A stretch of DNA of 64,000 nucleotides, taken from NCBI GenBank assembly GCA_022432975.1, contig CM039512.1:4275998-4339997 (forward strand). Direction: 5' to 3'. The notes beneath the pieces were generated by a model that was not told the origin of the DNA, searched no databases, and saw nothing but the letters and a program-made list of their open reading frames with translations. Position numbers and translations under genes: made by a program. The DNA comes from Begonia masoniana (Eukaryota; Streptophyta; Magnoliopsida; Cucurbitales; Begoniaceae). This document shows, piece by piece, positions 23,236 through 34,885 of the stretch; within the stretch, counting starts at the first letter, position 1, and each line of letters opens with the position of its first letter.

Positions 23236-26200
23236 TGTAGCACCCGGTTCCATTGAACCAAAAATTTAATCTATTATTAGTGATGAACTTTTATAGAAGG
23301 GTTGGGGAGAGTTATTGATTAGGTTAATAAATGATCAGGTGAGGGCATGATGGTAATTAGGATTTTATATAGTGGATAACACATTTAAGGAAAAGTCCAG
23401 TGAGAGTAGCCGCCACTATTCCCATTTTCCTCTTTCGGTTTTCCCTCGCCCGATTCTCCTTCAAACTAAATAAGTTTTCCTTTCGTTATCTTGAGATTTT
23501 AGTGGCTATATAGCAGAGAAAGTACAATGCGTGTATTTTTTATAAGGCTGCGAGTGTGTTGAGTTCGGGTTTAGTGTTGAGAATGTTCGATAACCAAAGT
23601 TTTCCAAACTAGCTCCTTAGGTTTCCGAACGATATAAGGTTAAGGTTAGTGATGATCTAATCGGTATCCTGCTTATGACATTAGGTGTACAGAGCTTCCC
23701 GAGTAGTGGTAACTGAACAATTTCCAAGAATCCAGGTAAGTAAAGTATGCATGTGCCTTCGGGCCTACATCACAAAACAGTAGGGTTATGCATCTTGTGA
23801 ATAATTTTGTATGTCATGCATCATGTTTTTGAAAGATTACGAAAATGAATTTCCATGTAAGAATGGTAAGGCATGAACTGAATGTGACAGATCAGCTATT
23901 AAGGGAATTCATCCGCCTCTTAATCGAGTAGAGGATGTATGACATTGGGAGAACTAATCCCACTCCCAAAGGAACCAAGGGATCAGATCAGCTATTAAGG
24001 GAATTCATCCGCCCCTTAATCGAGTAGAGGATGTTTGACATTGGGAGAATTGATCCCACTCCCAAGGGAACCGAGGGATCAGATCAGTTTATGAACATAT
24101 GTGTATGCAACTGAGATGAGAAAGTAGAAACTGCATGTTTAGGAATCTATGTTTCAGCAATTCATTTCATTACTGCTTTACTTACTTAGCAATAGGCTAA
24201 TAGATGAGTTTTGTGATGTAGGTGTTGAGGACACTGCAGGTGAATTCTCTGAGTTCACTGAGGGATAGGCTGGTTGGAGGAGCACATTCATGTTTCGGCC
24301 TAGTAAACTGATGAGGCGGGTTAACTGGTGTCAATAATCTAAAAGTTTAGTTGACAGTGTTCAATTTAAATTTGCTGAGTTTTCATGACAGTAGTGATTT
24401 CGATGTTTTGAATACGTTTTGAGTTTCCTTTTCTGATAATAGTGTTCTGTTGGGATTTAAGGTTGGCACTCACTGGAATTTTAGTAATGTAATGGTTTGA
24501 AATGTTTTTGAGTAAATTGAGTAAATTCTTTTCTGTGGGTTAAGTTGTTGTTCTGTTGTCTATCGGATGATGTCTCAGTAAACTCATCGGCAGATGCGTG
24601 CTGACGTCACCGGTGGATGTAGAACAAAGTCGATCGGATGAAGGAAATCATCCGGCTGACGTCGTCGGAAGATGTAGAGTACATTTTGTCGTTTAATGAC
24701 CGGTGGATGTCGTGTGTAAATCCACCGGATGATGTAGAAAGTCTTTTATCGTTTAGTGACCGGTGGATGTCGTGTGTAAATCCACCAGATGATGTAGAAA
24801 GACTTTTTGTCGTTTAGTGACCCGTGGATGTCGTGTGTAAATCCACCGGATGATGTAGAGAATACTTTGTCGTTTTGCTACCGGATGATGTTTTCCATTT
24901 TCTGCTTCAGCCCTTTTTGTTGACTTTGTTCAGCGGGCGATGCGTTTGACTTTTGAAACTTATGAAGTGTCCTGCGATTTAATCCTTTATTCCTTTCGCC
25001 GATTATTCCCAAAAATTCTAACTGAGTATTCAAGCATTGTACAACAGTTTTGTTTAACTCCATTTTACTTAAATAATTTCCGCTGCAAGTTTTAAAAAAA
25101 AATATATAATACGGTTGAAAATTTAGTCATGTACGGCATGGTGTGACGAACCGGGTTCAGATGTCGTTTAATTGACCGGTGGATGGTCGTTGTGTTAAAT
25201 CCACCGGATGATGTAGAAAGTCTTTATCGTGTTAGTGACCGGTGGATGCGTGTGGTAAAATCCCCAGCTGAGGTAGGAACGGACTTTTTGTCGTTTAGGA
25301 CCCGTGGATGTCGTGGTAAATCCACCGGATGATTGTAGAGAATACTTTGTCGTTTTGCTACCGGATGATGTTTTCCCATTTTCTGCTTCAGCCCTTTTTG
25401 TTGCCTTTGTTTAAGCGGGCGATGCGTTTGACTTTTGCAACTTATGAAGTGTCCTGCGATTTAATCCTTATTCCTTTCGCCGATTATTCCCAAAATTCTA
25501 ACTGAGTATTCAAGCATTGTACAACAGTTTTTGTTTAACTCCATTTTACTTAAATAATTTCCGCTGCAAGTTTTAAAAAAAAATATAATACGGTTGAAAT
25601 TTAGTCATGTACGGCATGGTGTGACGACCGGGTTCAGATAATCGGGGCGTTACAAATTCTTTTTCTGTAGGTTAGTTGTGTTTCTGTGTCTATCGGAAGA
25701 TGTCTTCAGTGGAAGCTATCAGATGCTATAGAACAAACTTTGTCGTTTAGTGATCGGTATATGTACCTTGTTTTATCGGAAGGTGTAGGTTTAAGTCTAA
25801 TGGATGATGTCTCAGTAAACTCATCGGTAGATGCGTGCTGACGTCATCGGAAGGTGTAGGTTTAAGTCTATCGGATGATGTCTCAGTAAACTCATCGGCA
25901 GATGCGTGCTGACGTCATCGGAAGATGTAGAGAGTATTTTGTCGTTTAGTCACCGGTGGATGTAGAACAAAGTCGATCGGATGAAGGAAATCATCTGGCT
26001 GACGTCATCGGAAGATGTAGAGTGCATTTTGTCGTTTTGCCACCAGATGATGTCTTCCATTTTCTGCTTCAGCCCCTTTTTGTGGACTTTGTTCAGCGGG
26101 CGATGCGTTTGACTTTTGAAACTTATGGAGTGTTTTGCGATTTAATCCTTTATTCCTTTTGCCGATTATTCCCCAAAATTCTAACTGAGTATTCAAGCAT

Positions 26201-26341
26201 TGTACAATAATTTTGTTTAACTCTATTTTTACTTAGATAATTTCCGCTGCAAGTTTAAAAAAAAATATAATACGGTTGAAATTTTTAGTCATGTACGGGT
26301 ATGGTGTGACGAACCGAGTTCAGACAACTCGGGGCGTTACA
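23236..26341 (+). mobile_element. Solo LTR (mosaic) of a second gypsy-like family inside the copia 5' LTR
   Basis: Flanked by CCTAT (23231-23235 and 26342-26346). It begins TGTAGCACCCGG and ends GGGGCGTTACA. No coding or internal region is present. A complete LTR end (CGGGGCGTTACA) already occurs at about 25655 and is followed by sequence matching the LTR interior near 24517, so the 3' third is present about three times. The family differs from the TR-GAG LTR, though both share TGTA..TTACA ends. Confidence 0.88.
24640..26060. repeat. Tandem and duplicated repeats in the second solo LTR
   Basis: A 60-61-bp unit containing CCGGTGGATGTC and its partial inverse AATCCACCGGATG recurs three times at about 24695-24880. 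The block 24690-25160 is duplicated at about 25162-25640, and related CATCGGAAGATGTAG units recur to 26030. The second block carries many single-base insertions and deletions relative to the first. Confidence 0.85.
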
Positions 26342-27290
26342 CCTATAGTCCTAAGCTCCAATAATATTTGTTAATTAATATAAACTCTTTATATTAAATA
26401 ACACAATTATTAACTCTAGAGTAATTCCACTAAATACCTAGAGTTGCACTCTTAGAACTATAGAGTATATTTACTCAAAGTAATGTCCATTGATATAGTC
26501 ATTACATATGTATTAATCCTTCATTAAGATTCGTAATAGAGCTAGGTATAAAATCCGTTAACCTCTCATATTACATCTTTATCCTTGACTACCATTAGTT
26601 CTTGATTGAATAATTAATTCATAACATTTATGAATTTGCGCGCTAATTATTCAATCCATGAACTAACAAACAAGGGAATCTTGTATTATGGATTTCATTG
26701 TATCAATGTTAGCATTCTCAGCTATTCATTTAATTTATTCCCAAAATACAAGGTTTATGTAATGTAACTCATACAAAACTGTACCAAGTAAATCAAAGAA
26801 TACATTATAATGAAATAGGAGTCTACTAAATACAATGAATTAAGATCATACATATATGACCATCATTATGATAAAATTAATTGTTCTTCATTCAACGGAT
26901 ATTATAAGAACAATATAATTTCATCTGGTCCAGTCATATATAATCATATTATATAAAATACAATCACTTTATGTCACTACATATATAGTCGGGATATGAC
27001 TACACGTTCTCAACGAAGTGAACTGTATTTATGGCTTTATTAATTTGAAGATCTTTTACTTCAAATATAAGTTATGGACTATTGTGATTATTTCTTTTTA
27101 AATTTAATCTCATATATATCAGCATATATGTAAATTTAAAATTGCATAAATAATCAAGGATTTTTTTTTGAATTTATAAAGCATATCGAATAATGCAAAC
27201 ATAAAAATTAATCATAAAAATTATTTATTAATTACAGCAATAAAAATGTTCAAACATTTGCTTGTTTGGCACATTATTCCTAACACAAAA

Positions 27291-30200
27291 TTGATAAGTA
27301 CGCAACAATCTCAAAAGCTAAATTTGCCAACATAGGTCAACCTTTTTATCAGTCATTGTTTGGGATCCTTGCCTTTAATACTATAATAAATTATCAACAA
27401 TCTAAAAAATTTAAACTTGTCAGCTGTGAATAAATTAACCATTTATATATTTTATCATCACACATGAACGCCAAATACAGTCTGCACAAATCAAGATGTA
27501 CGTGGAAAATGGGCATTAAAGCATCCTGTTAATGGTCATGATGCTTTTCCCTCTTTATATTGCGTTCCTTCTTCTTCTTCGATTTTTCTAGTTCTGGTCC
27601 ATGAGAACCATACTGTGTTTTATGGCAGCCAATGACTTAACCAGCAGAATTTCTGATGAGTACTCTACTTCATGGGATAAAACTTTGATGCAAGTCTCAC
27701 ATTGTGATACCAGAAGGCAGGAATAATAAAAGATGAAGAAAAGGTGTCTTCAGTTTTAAAGTTAATAATGTATGAAACTATTATCTATTGATATATGCAC
27801 TTTAGAGAAACCATAATCTATTATCCCACAGAAATCCGATTCGTTCAATGATGATGTCTTATTCACATTTTGCAATTTACATCATGGTTTGTTTTCTCAA
27901 TTCTTAAGTGGGTATATGAAATGTACAGAGAATGCAGAATTATCATAGCAATACATACACAAATATCAGCACTTAAATATTCTTGATTAGCATATGCACA
28001 AATGTTATGTTGATGAACAAGAAAAAAAATCAAAACCTATATTTCCCAGCAATTATCACGACTATCTGGAAAAAAAAAATGATGTGGGAGCTATGATAGA
28101 TGAATTAAATGACTCAACAAACCATGGAAGGCAAAGCACGCACTTTTCCAACCCCATATTTCCAAGCAATTGTCTAATAAGCACCAGATGATGACTCTGA
28201 ATCGTTATCAGATCAAGAATCACATTCAAGAGTAGAGGGAAAAAACTACTGTTCTGGAAGTAAAGGTCTAACGAGAAAGACCTTGTGTTTACAATCTGGG
28301 TCACGTAGATATTTACTGGACGAAGAGCCCTAATTGATTGATAGCGTCTCTTTCTCCGCAGAGACCTCTCGAATCGCATCACTAAATTGCGACACCAAAG
28401 CGAAATTACTGAGGAAAACAGAGCACTGTAGGCAATGAATTACAGTTGCTGGTTTGGTCCTCCATGAAGATGACATTGGAATTGGGCAACTCTTGCTGTC
28501 TAGTGTCTACGATTAAGTGGTCAGCCTCATCCCGGGCCGGCTTTTTGGGCCCTGTAGCACAGAGGCATTGAAGGAAAAAAGCCAGTCTGCTGACCAGCCT
28601 GTCGAATAAGGCCTGCTAGCGAGCCTCGACCAGGCTTTGTAAATTAAAAGTTCGGCCCCGGTTGCGACCCTGACTAAGTTGGCGCTTCGTTCAATTGTTC
28701 CAAACAAATATTTGGACCAAATCTTAGCACGTTAAACTCGGCTCGCATAATAACATGTACACTAATAATTTGAAATGCAAACAAATAGATCAAGTTCCTT
28801 ACTCGGCAACATTTGTCGGCTCAACCTACGAAAGACAAGTCATGATGGACAATATTTTTGTTGTCACAACAATGCGAGTCATGTTCCAATTATTGATTAC
28901 TAACATAATTAAAGCTTAATCTTTTTATATGTCACGTGAAGAGATAATGTTGTTTCGATATTTTGTTTTAAATATTAATAAGTCATTCTAATTCATCTTG
29001 GTCACTAGTGTGAGTGGGGTGGCTTTCTAGAATACGCGTTTTGACGGGACAAAAAAAAAACGAACTGAACCAGAAATTAATAATAATAAATTAAAAGGTC
29101 ACGGGATAGAGTATAGTTTTTGACGAGGTGTAACGTATTCTAATAAGAAAATGATGCGGTGCTATTAATTAACACAAAACAACATGATTATTGGCTTTAC
29201 CTAGTGGATATTATTTAATAATTATTGGCCGCAAATATTTTAATTGACATCGTAAAATTAAATCTAATTAAGAGATCAATTAATTTTAAGGTCAATCTAG
29301 TTTAATATTAAAAATTATAAAAATTAATTATTATTTATTTTAGATTACTAATTTTTTCTAGAGTCATATTATATTGACCCGGAAGATTATCAATAATCCA
29401 AAAATTGTTCTTCTAAAGATTATAGTAGACAAAAGAGAGTTATTAAATTCTTGGTATAGTGATCTAGATTAAGATTTTTGGAATAAACACAAGAAATTAT
29501 ATATAGAAATTGAGTTATATCATGCGAGAAATTACAAGTGAAAATTAAAAATAAATTATGAATAAATTCTAAATGGACATAATTGTTGTGGTTATCTACA
29601 ATTGCCCCTAATGAAATTGACATGTTCTAATAATTTTAGTCACTAAACTACAAGGTGTAACAAAATTTCAAAATGATTATAATTAGAACGAGAAATTTTG
29701 ATCTTGATCTAAAGTAGAGATAATCACGATCTGGATGAACCGAAATCTCGTTTGTCAAGACCCAGCTCCAGCAATAGAAAAATAGACATCGGGAGCCTAC
29801 TAGTCAATAGCAGAATTCTGTATAAATTTATTTTATTAACAAAGCATGATTTAAGAACGAATTTGTTGACGAAATAATTTAATAACGAATTTATAATGAC
29901 CCAACAACTCAATTATTATTATTTTGTTGTGTAAGAGCGTGCATGATCCCACGATGGTTCCAACAAACTCTTACATTAAAATATATGTTATTAACTTAAT
30001 TTTTATAATTAAAGAAGCCATCTAATCTATGATCAATTTCATAGTGAAAGATGACCCAAAAGAGATTGAAGAGCCATCAAAATTGACTCACTTTTTTATT
30101 TTCTTGTCACGTTTATAGCGTGACATGTCAACCAAGAACACCCACTCGTTTGTTACCATACTCTTAATTTCATTTGTCCTTTTCTCATTTAATTTATCAA

Positions 30201-30634
30201 TATTTGTTTCATAATCATTAAGGCTAGATTCTTTTTCTCTTTTGAAAAGACGAATAATGACATGCCACGTCATTGCTTACATAAGCAATTTTTGGATTTG
30301 TCTGAGTGGAGACCGACAGCGAAGCATTAAAAACAAAAAAGGCCATGCATAATTCATGATGGGGTGTTTTCAAAATACAAACCAGAAATTTTTATACTTT
30401 AACACGACGTACATTTATGTCAATCCTTACGTCGTTGTACGGAACAACCGGCTACCGTCTAGTTCCGCAACAGTCTACTATACATAGCATGGCTCCCCAT
30501 AAATGGCAAGAACATCCCGCTGTGTATCTTTGGAGTCTCTCTGTATCTTCTGTTTCCTTCGTTTATCTCGAGAACCCTCTTCATCGTCTTCAACCTCTCT
30601 ATTCTCTCTCTCTAAGAGATCTGCTAATCTGTGC
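27291..30634. other. Gene-free stretch between the copia element and the CBS gene
   Basis: AT-rich DNA. A minus-strand open frame of 106 codons at 28062-28382 and a GC-richer patch at about 28520-28690 have no recognisable similarity. I see no splice-linked coding, tRNA or LTR boundary. Confidence 0.55.
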
Positions 30635-32029
30635 ATGGCAGTAAGCTTGTTGGTGCATGAGGTGTCCGACCTATGCCTTGGAAAGCCTGTGCTTAGGTCC
30701 ATCTCCATTTCCGCCACAGTCGGCGACGCATTGTCGGCCTTGAAGAGGCTCGGCGATAGCTACGTCAGCGTCTGGAGCTGCTTTGATCACTCGCTGAAAA
30801 ACGGTTCCGAGACATGTAAGTGTGTTGGTAAGGTGTGTTTGGTGGATGTCATCGCTTTTCTCTGCAAAGAAGAGAACCTTCTGCAACCTGCAATCGCGCT
30901 TAGGTCTCCCGTCTCCGTTTTGATTCCGGAGGCTCCCTTGCTCGTCAAGCATCTCGAGCCTCACGCAAGGTTTGTGTTCATCGGCTTTTCTTTATTTATT
31001 TACAGATCGGAAACCTGAATTATGGTTTCCGAGAGATTGATTCGTTAACATTTTAGCAAAAAAAAAAAAGTTTATTTCTTCAGTTTTGTTTTTCTACGAT
31101 TCCGGTCTGTCAAATCATTGATAGAAGGGCTTTTCGGTTCGACTAATTTCTTCGTTGTTATGATTTTCAGCTTGCTGGAGGCCATGGATCTCATCCTGGA
31201 TGGCGCCCAAAACATTGTCATCCCAATTCGATCTAGGTTGTCCTCTAATTTAAGGAACAAATTCCTGGACAAAACTCCACCATTTTATGCTACCTTGCAC
31301 GATAATCGAGAATACTGTTGGCTTACCCAAGAGGACATAATTCGGTTTCTTCTCAATTCCATCGGACTCTTCAGTCCCACTCCGATCAGTCCCATCAATA
31401 CCCTCAATGCCATTGAAGACCTGAACATCTTCGCGGTGCATTTCGACGACCCCATGCTGTCTGTCCTGCCCCTCATCCGTCAAGCTCAAACCCATCAATC
31501 CTCTGTCGCCATCGTCGATTCAGAGGGCAAGTTGATCGGCGAAATCTCCCCATTCACGTTGAATTGCTGCGACGAAACAGTAGTGGCGGCGATGGCAACA
31601 CTTTCCGCCGGCGAATTTATGGCCTATATTAACTGCGGCGATCCCCCAGAGGATTTAGTGCGGCTCGTGAGAGACAGATTGGAGGAGCGAAATTTGAGTA
31701 CTTTGTTGCATTGGATTGAAGAAGAATCAACGATATCATTTTCTTCTTCTTCTTCTTCATTCTGCTCGTCATCGTCAGACGACGAGCTCGGCTCTGGTTG
31801 TGGAAGGAGAGTCAGAGCCGGATGGAACTCGGGGAAGCACGCGAGGAGATCAGAAGCAATAGTATGCTATTGCTACCCACGAAGCTCGTTGGTGGCGGTA
31901 ATGATTCAGGCGCTGGCCCATCGCGTGTCCTCTGTTTGGGTTATCGAAGAAGATGGAAGTTTGGTCGGGATCGTAAACTTCACCGCCATTTTGAAAGTTT
32001 TCCGAGAGCGTTTGAACTCCATGGCATAA
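30635..32029 (+). CDS. CBSX5: CBS domain-containing protein, CBSX5-like
   Basis: Two exons, 30635-30969 and 31171-32029, joined by a GT-AG intron within a Ser codon (1,194 nt, 397 residues). The N-terminus (MAVSLLVHEVSDLCLGKPVL) and first CBS unit (SATVGDALSALKRLGDSYVSVWS, CVGKVCLVDVIAFLCKEENL) match the plant CBSX5/6 type. Later CBS pieces include SSVAIVDSEGKLIGEISPF and the terminal VSSVWVIEEDGSLVGIVNFTAILKVFRERL. A serine-rich low-complexity run (about residues 303-321) separates the halves. CBS pairs usually bind adenosyl ligands and regulate partners; the partner here is unknown. An in-frame ATG 44 codons upstream exists, but the family N-terminus supports 30635. The gene converges on the TPR-like gene, whose stop lies 267 bases away. 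Confidence 0.85.
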
Positions 32030-32295
32030 CAATGCATACCTGCCTTAATTCTTAATTTTCTCTTGCAATTTTGAAGCCCATTTCATGTAATTCTACTGAT
32101 AAAGAATGTTGAACTAATTCACAGATACAGAACATGGTGATGAAGAACCACGATTGTTTTATTCTAAGTATAAAAAAATGGATCAATCCATCTAACTCAG
32201 ACCATATAAGCAAATGATTGTTGAGCAGAATGAATAATTTTTCATAAAAATAGGAAAGCTTGCTTGGTCATCACATCTCCTTTGGGACTCTTGTC

Positions 32296-34885
32296 CTAGA
32301 ATTTGTTAATTCTGTCAAGTTTGAGCTCAGAAATGCAAGATAATAATGCCTCTCTTACCTGGAGGTTGTCACGGTCTAAATCAAGGGCATCTTCATACAG
32401 TCTCTTTGCCTGTTGCAACAACTTCGTTTTCTCTTTGCTATCACTTGGTCGTAACTGAGATCTTTGCTGCAATGCCACACCCCATCTGAACAAAGCTGCA
32501 TTTTTAAGAACAAAAGCATCATTTTTGTTTTTGGTAAATGCACCATGTGCATATTGTTTAGCAACTGAGATCCATTAGGCGTCAGAAAAATACCATCAGG
32601 TGCATAGACATTGCCTATCGACAACATCGAATCGAACTTATCGATTGCAGCCATGAATATTTTGTCAGCATCAGCAGCTGCATCCTAAAATTTGAAATTC
32701 AGAAGATTAATAGTTTATCACCAACTGAGCACATTAAATTCCATTGCAATATATAATAAAAAAGAAAAGCAATAGTTTGAGAAAAAATTGTAGCAAAATG
32801 TCAAGAAATATTTAAATCATTAAATTCTCAACTTACAAACTTAAACTTTTGATGTTGTTAATAATTTATCCCAAATTAGCGACGTTGTGTATTTTTTGTA
32901 TCGAGGTTGCGACAAATCACACAATTATACATTCTATAGAAAGTGCTGCAAATACTTACAGGTCCAATATCAGCAATCAATTGTGCACGAAATGAGAGAG
33001 CAAGACCCCAGTTATACAGGGCCCTCGAGTCATTGCTATCAATCGACAATGCCAATCTATACTTTCTTCCTGCTTCCATCAGGAGTTCTTCACACTCTTC
33101 GCATACATTGATGAGAAAAGATGTCAAATCATCATTGGGAGCCCTTTTATCGCTTCGTTCCTTGGTTGTTCTGCTCCATTTCTCATCAGACAAATGATCA
33201 GTTTCAGATAGGAAATTTCTCAATTCCCGAGTAATTCTCAATTTCATTTCTCCATGCAGAAGGTAAGTGTTTCCCAACTGGCCCACTGCCAATAAACTTG
33301 TAGGTTTCATGGCTGTGGCTTTTGAAAGTATATTGGCTGTGCGGTGCAAAGTGATCTCTGCAAGCTCTTCTTTGTTTCTGTTCCTCATAAACCCTTTGGC
33401 TTGTTTTAGAAGATCATTAGCTTCTGTAAGATAACTATTGAAAACCTCGTCATCATAATTGGTTGAAGATGATGAAACCTCGTCATCCAAAGTGGAATCG
33501 TTTACTTGATTCATTCTCTTATCCCCAAATTGGGAGCCAAAAATTTCACCGTCACAATCCTCCATGCTTCTAGAGGACCTGTAAGAATGTCTACTTTTCT
33601 CCAGAACATGCTCTTCTACAAACGAGGCTTTAATTTTCTTGGGTTTCATTCTGGGATTTGGTTTAACAGGATCAGATTGATCACTAGAAAATGGCAATCG
33701 CTCTGTCCCCTGGTTCAGATCATTGTTCGAAAAAATCCGATCATTACTGGTGAACTGCAATCTATTACTTGGGTATCCATACTCTTTGCTGTATCTTTTG
33801 TGATTCTCAAATGTCTCAAAATTCATTTTTCCAATTTCTGGAAATTTACTTGATCTTGAAAAGTCATCCTGGTTCATATCATACTTATTCCTTGAATCCT
33901 GAAATAAGTTGGTGTTCTTGTCTTGTTTTTCGTCAGTAATGGAACTAACTGGACTTGAACAAGTCTCATCAACAGCTTGGGTGGTGCTCAAGCCATTCCT
34001 CTCAGTTTTTTCGCTAACTCTACTCTCTCCAGTTTCTCTCTTAGCATGATTTTTCACTTTAGTAGGCTTAGGATCAACATGCCTTTCTCCAAACAATTGG
34101 CCAACAGATTGGAGAATTTCAGACCCTATTGCACCAAGATTGTTTTTTCTCCGATGCTTCTGGTTTTCAACCATAGGAGAAATGGGGTTGTCCCCATAAT
34201 CAATCAAGGCCCCCAAAATTTTTCGAGCATTTGAGTTTGATAAACTATTTGCTTCTAAAACATTATTATAATTCTCTAGATCATTCTTCGAAATTTTTCT
34301 AGATACAATAGCTCTTTGTATATCACGAGTCAAACCACCAATCTGACGATCAAAATCATCCAAAAACTCTGCCAAGATTCTCAATTTTTCAGCATCAACC
34401 CCAAAACCTTCTTCTCTCCCTCTTCTTTTATTTCCATTCACAATCAGCTCCCCAATGCTTCCACCCCGAATGAACCCAAACGAAAATCCAACAGCAAAAA
34501 CCAAAACAGATGCAGGAAACAAAAGAAAAGAAGAAATTCTGACCCTATAAATGGCCGAGGCGCATACAATCCCAAGAAAAAAAGCCAAAACATGCCGGTC
34601 ACTGATTCCAATGGATGCCAAAAAATTACTAATCTGATCCGACTGTCCAGACCGGTCCGATTCACTCACAAATCCACTATCATCCCATCCCCCGAAATCT
34701 TCCGAAACGGCAGCTTGAAGAGCTCCGGCATAGCAAAATCGGGATGCCGTAGAATGAAGAAGCCACTTCCTCCGATGAGATACAAAGAATCTTCGATTTT
34801 TCCGAGCAAGCAGCGGGAAGCGATACCTTAAAGTAAGTTGCGAGTGTTGTATATGGAGAAAATCACTGGAAATTAGGGATTTCAT
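32296..34885 (-). CDS. TPR-like superfamily protein, probably chloroplast-targeted
   Basis: Three exons on the minus strand: 32960-34885, 32594-32684 and 32296-32495 (2,217 nt, 738 residues). The first about 55 residues are rich in Ser, Arg and hydrophobics without acids, like a transit peptide. Two adjacent hydrophobic helices lie at about 98-113 and 118-138. A long, polar, probably disordered middle follows (about 230-480). The C-terminus is TPR-like: AKGFMRNRNKEELAEITLH, LLAVGQLGNTYLLHGEMKLR, YRLALSIDSNDSRALYNWGL, LFRWGVALQQRSQLRPSDS and AKRLYEDALDLDRDN. This resembles plant proteins annotated as TPR-like or chloroplast lumen common family, but I cannot name a specific gene. A conserved GPD junction and A-LFRWG junction support the splice sites. 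Membrane anchoring in plastids is inference. Confidence 0.8.

Larger units (their letters stand above)
2810..27285 (-). mobile_element. Ty1/copia LTR retrotransposon, minus strand, carrying three nested insertions
   Basis: The element has two matching LTRs (2810-5028 and 22065-27285), 5-bp TSDs, a primer-binding site for initiator tRNA-Met, and gag, zinc knuckle, protease, integrase, reverse transcriptase and RNase H in copia order on the minus strand. It spans 24,476 bp, but about 14.8 kb of this is younger insertions, so the original element was about 9.7 kb with LTRs of about 2.1 kb. The Gag start and RNase H region resemble the Tork/Angela group, though the lineage call is only an impression. 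It is no longer intact: a nonsense codon interrupts integrase and two insertions split the polyprotein. Confidence 0.95.
22065..27285 (-). repeat. Copia 5' LTR, interrupted by a solo LTR
   Basis: Starts TGTTGG and ends CTAACA, followed by TSD CAAAA at 27286-27290. Removing 23236-26341 and one CCTAT copy leaves about 2.1 kb that aligns with 2810-5028, apart from scattered substitutions, a small insertion near 23160 and the lack of the 122-bp duplication. The number of differences is clearly higher than between the two TR-GAG LTRs. Confidence 0.9.

Noticed and set aside
2810..27285. A biosynthetic or defence gene cluster in the first 27 kb
   Set aside because: All long coding frames there belong to retrotransposon Gag or Pol; no host metabolic or resistance genes are present.
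28062..28382. 106-codon minus-strand frame as a gene
   Set aside because: Composition is low-complexity and hydrophobic in the second half, with no recognisable homologue or exon structure.
34316..34831. 171-codon plus-strand frame opposite the TPR-like gene
   Set aside because: It is the antisense shadow of exon 1 of a gene with a consistent three-exon structure.
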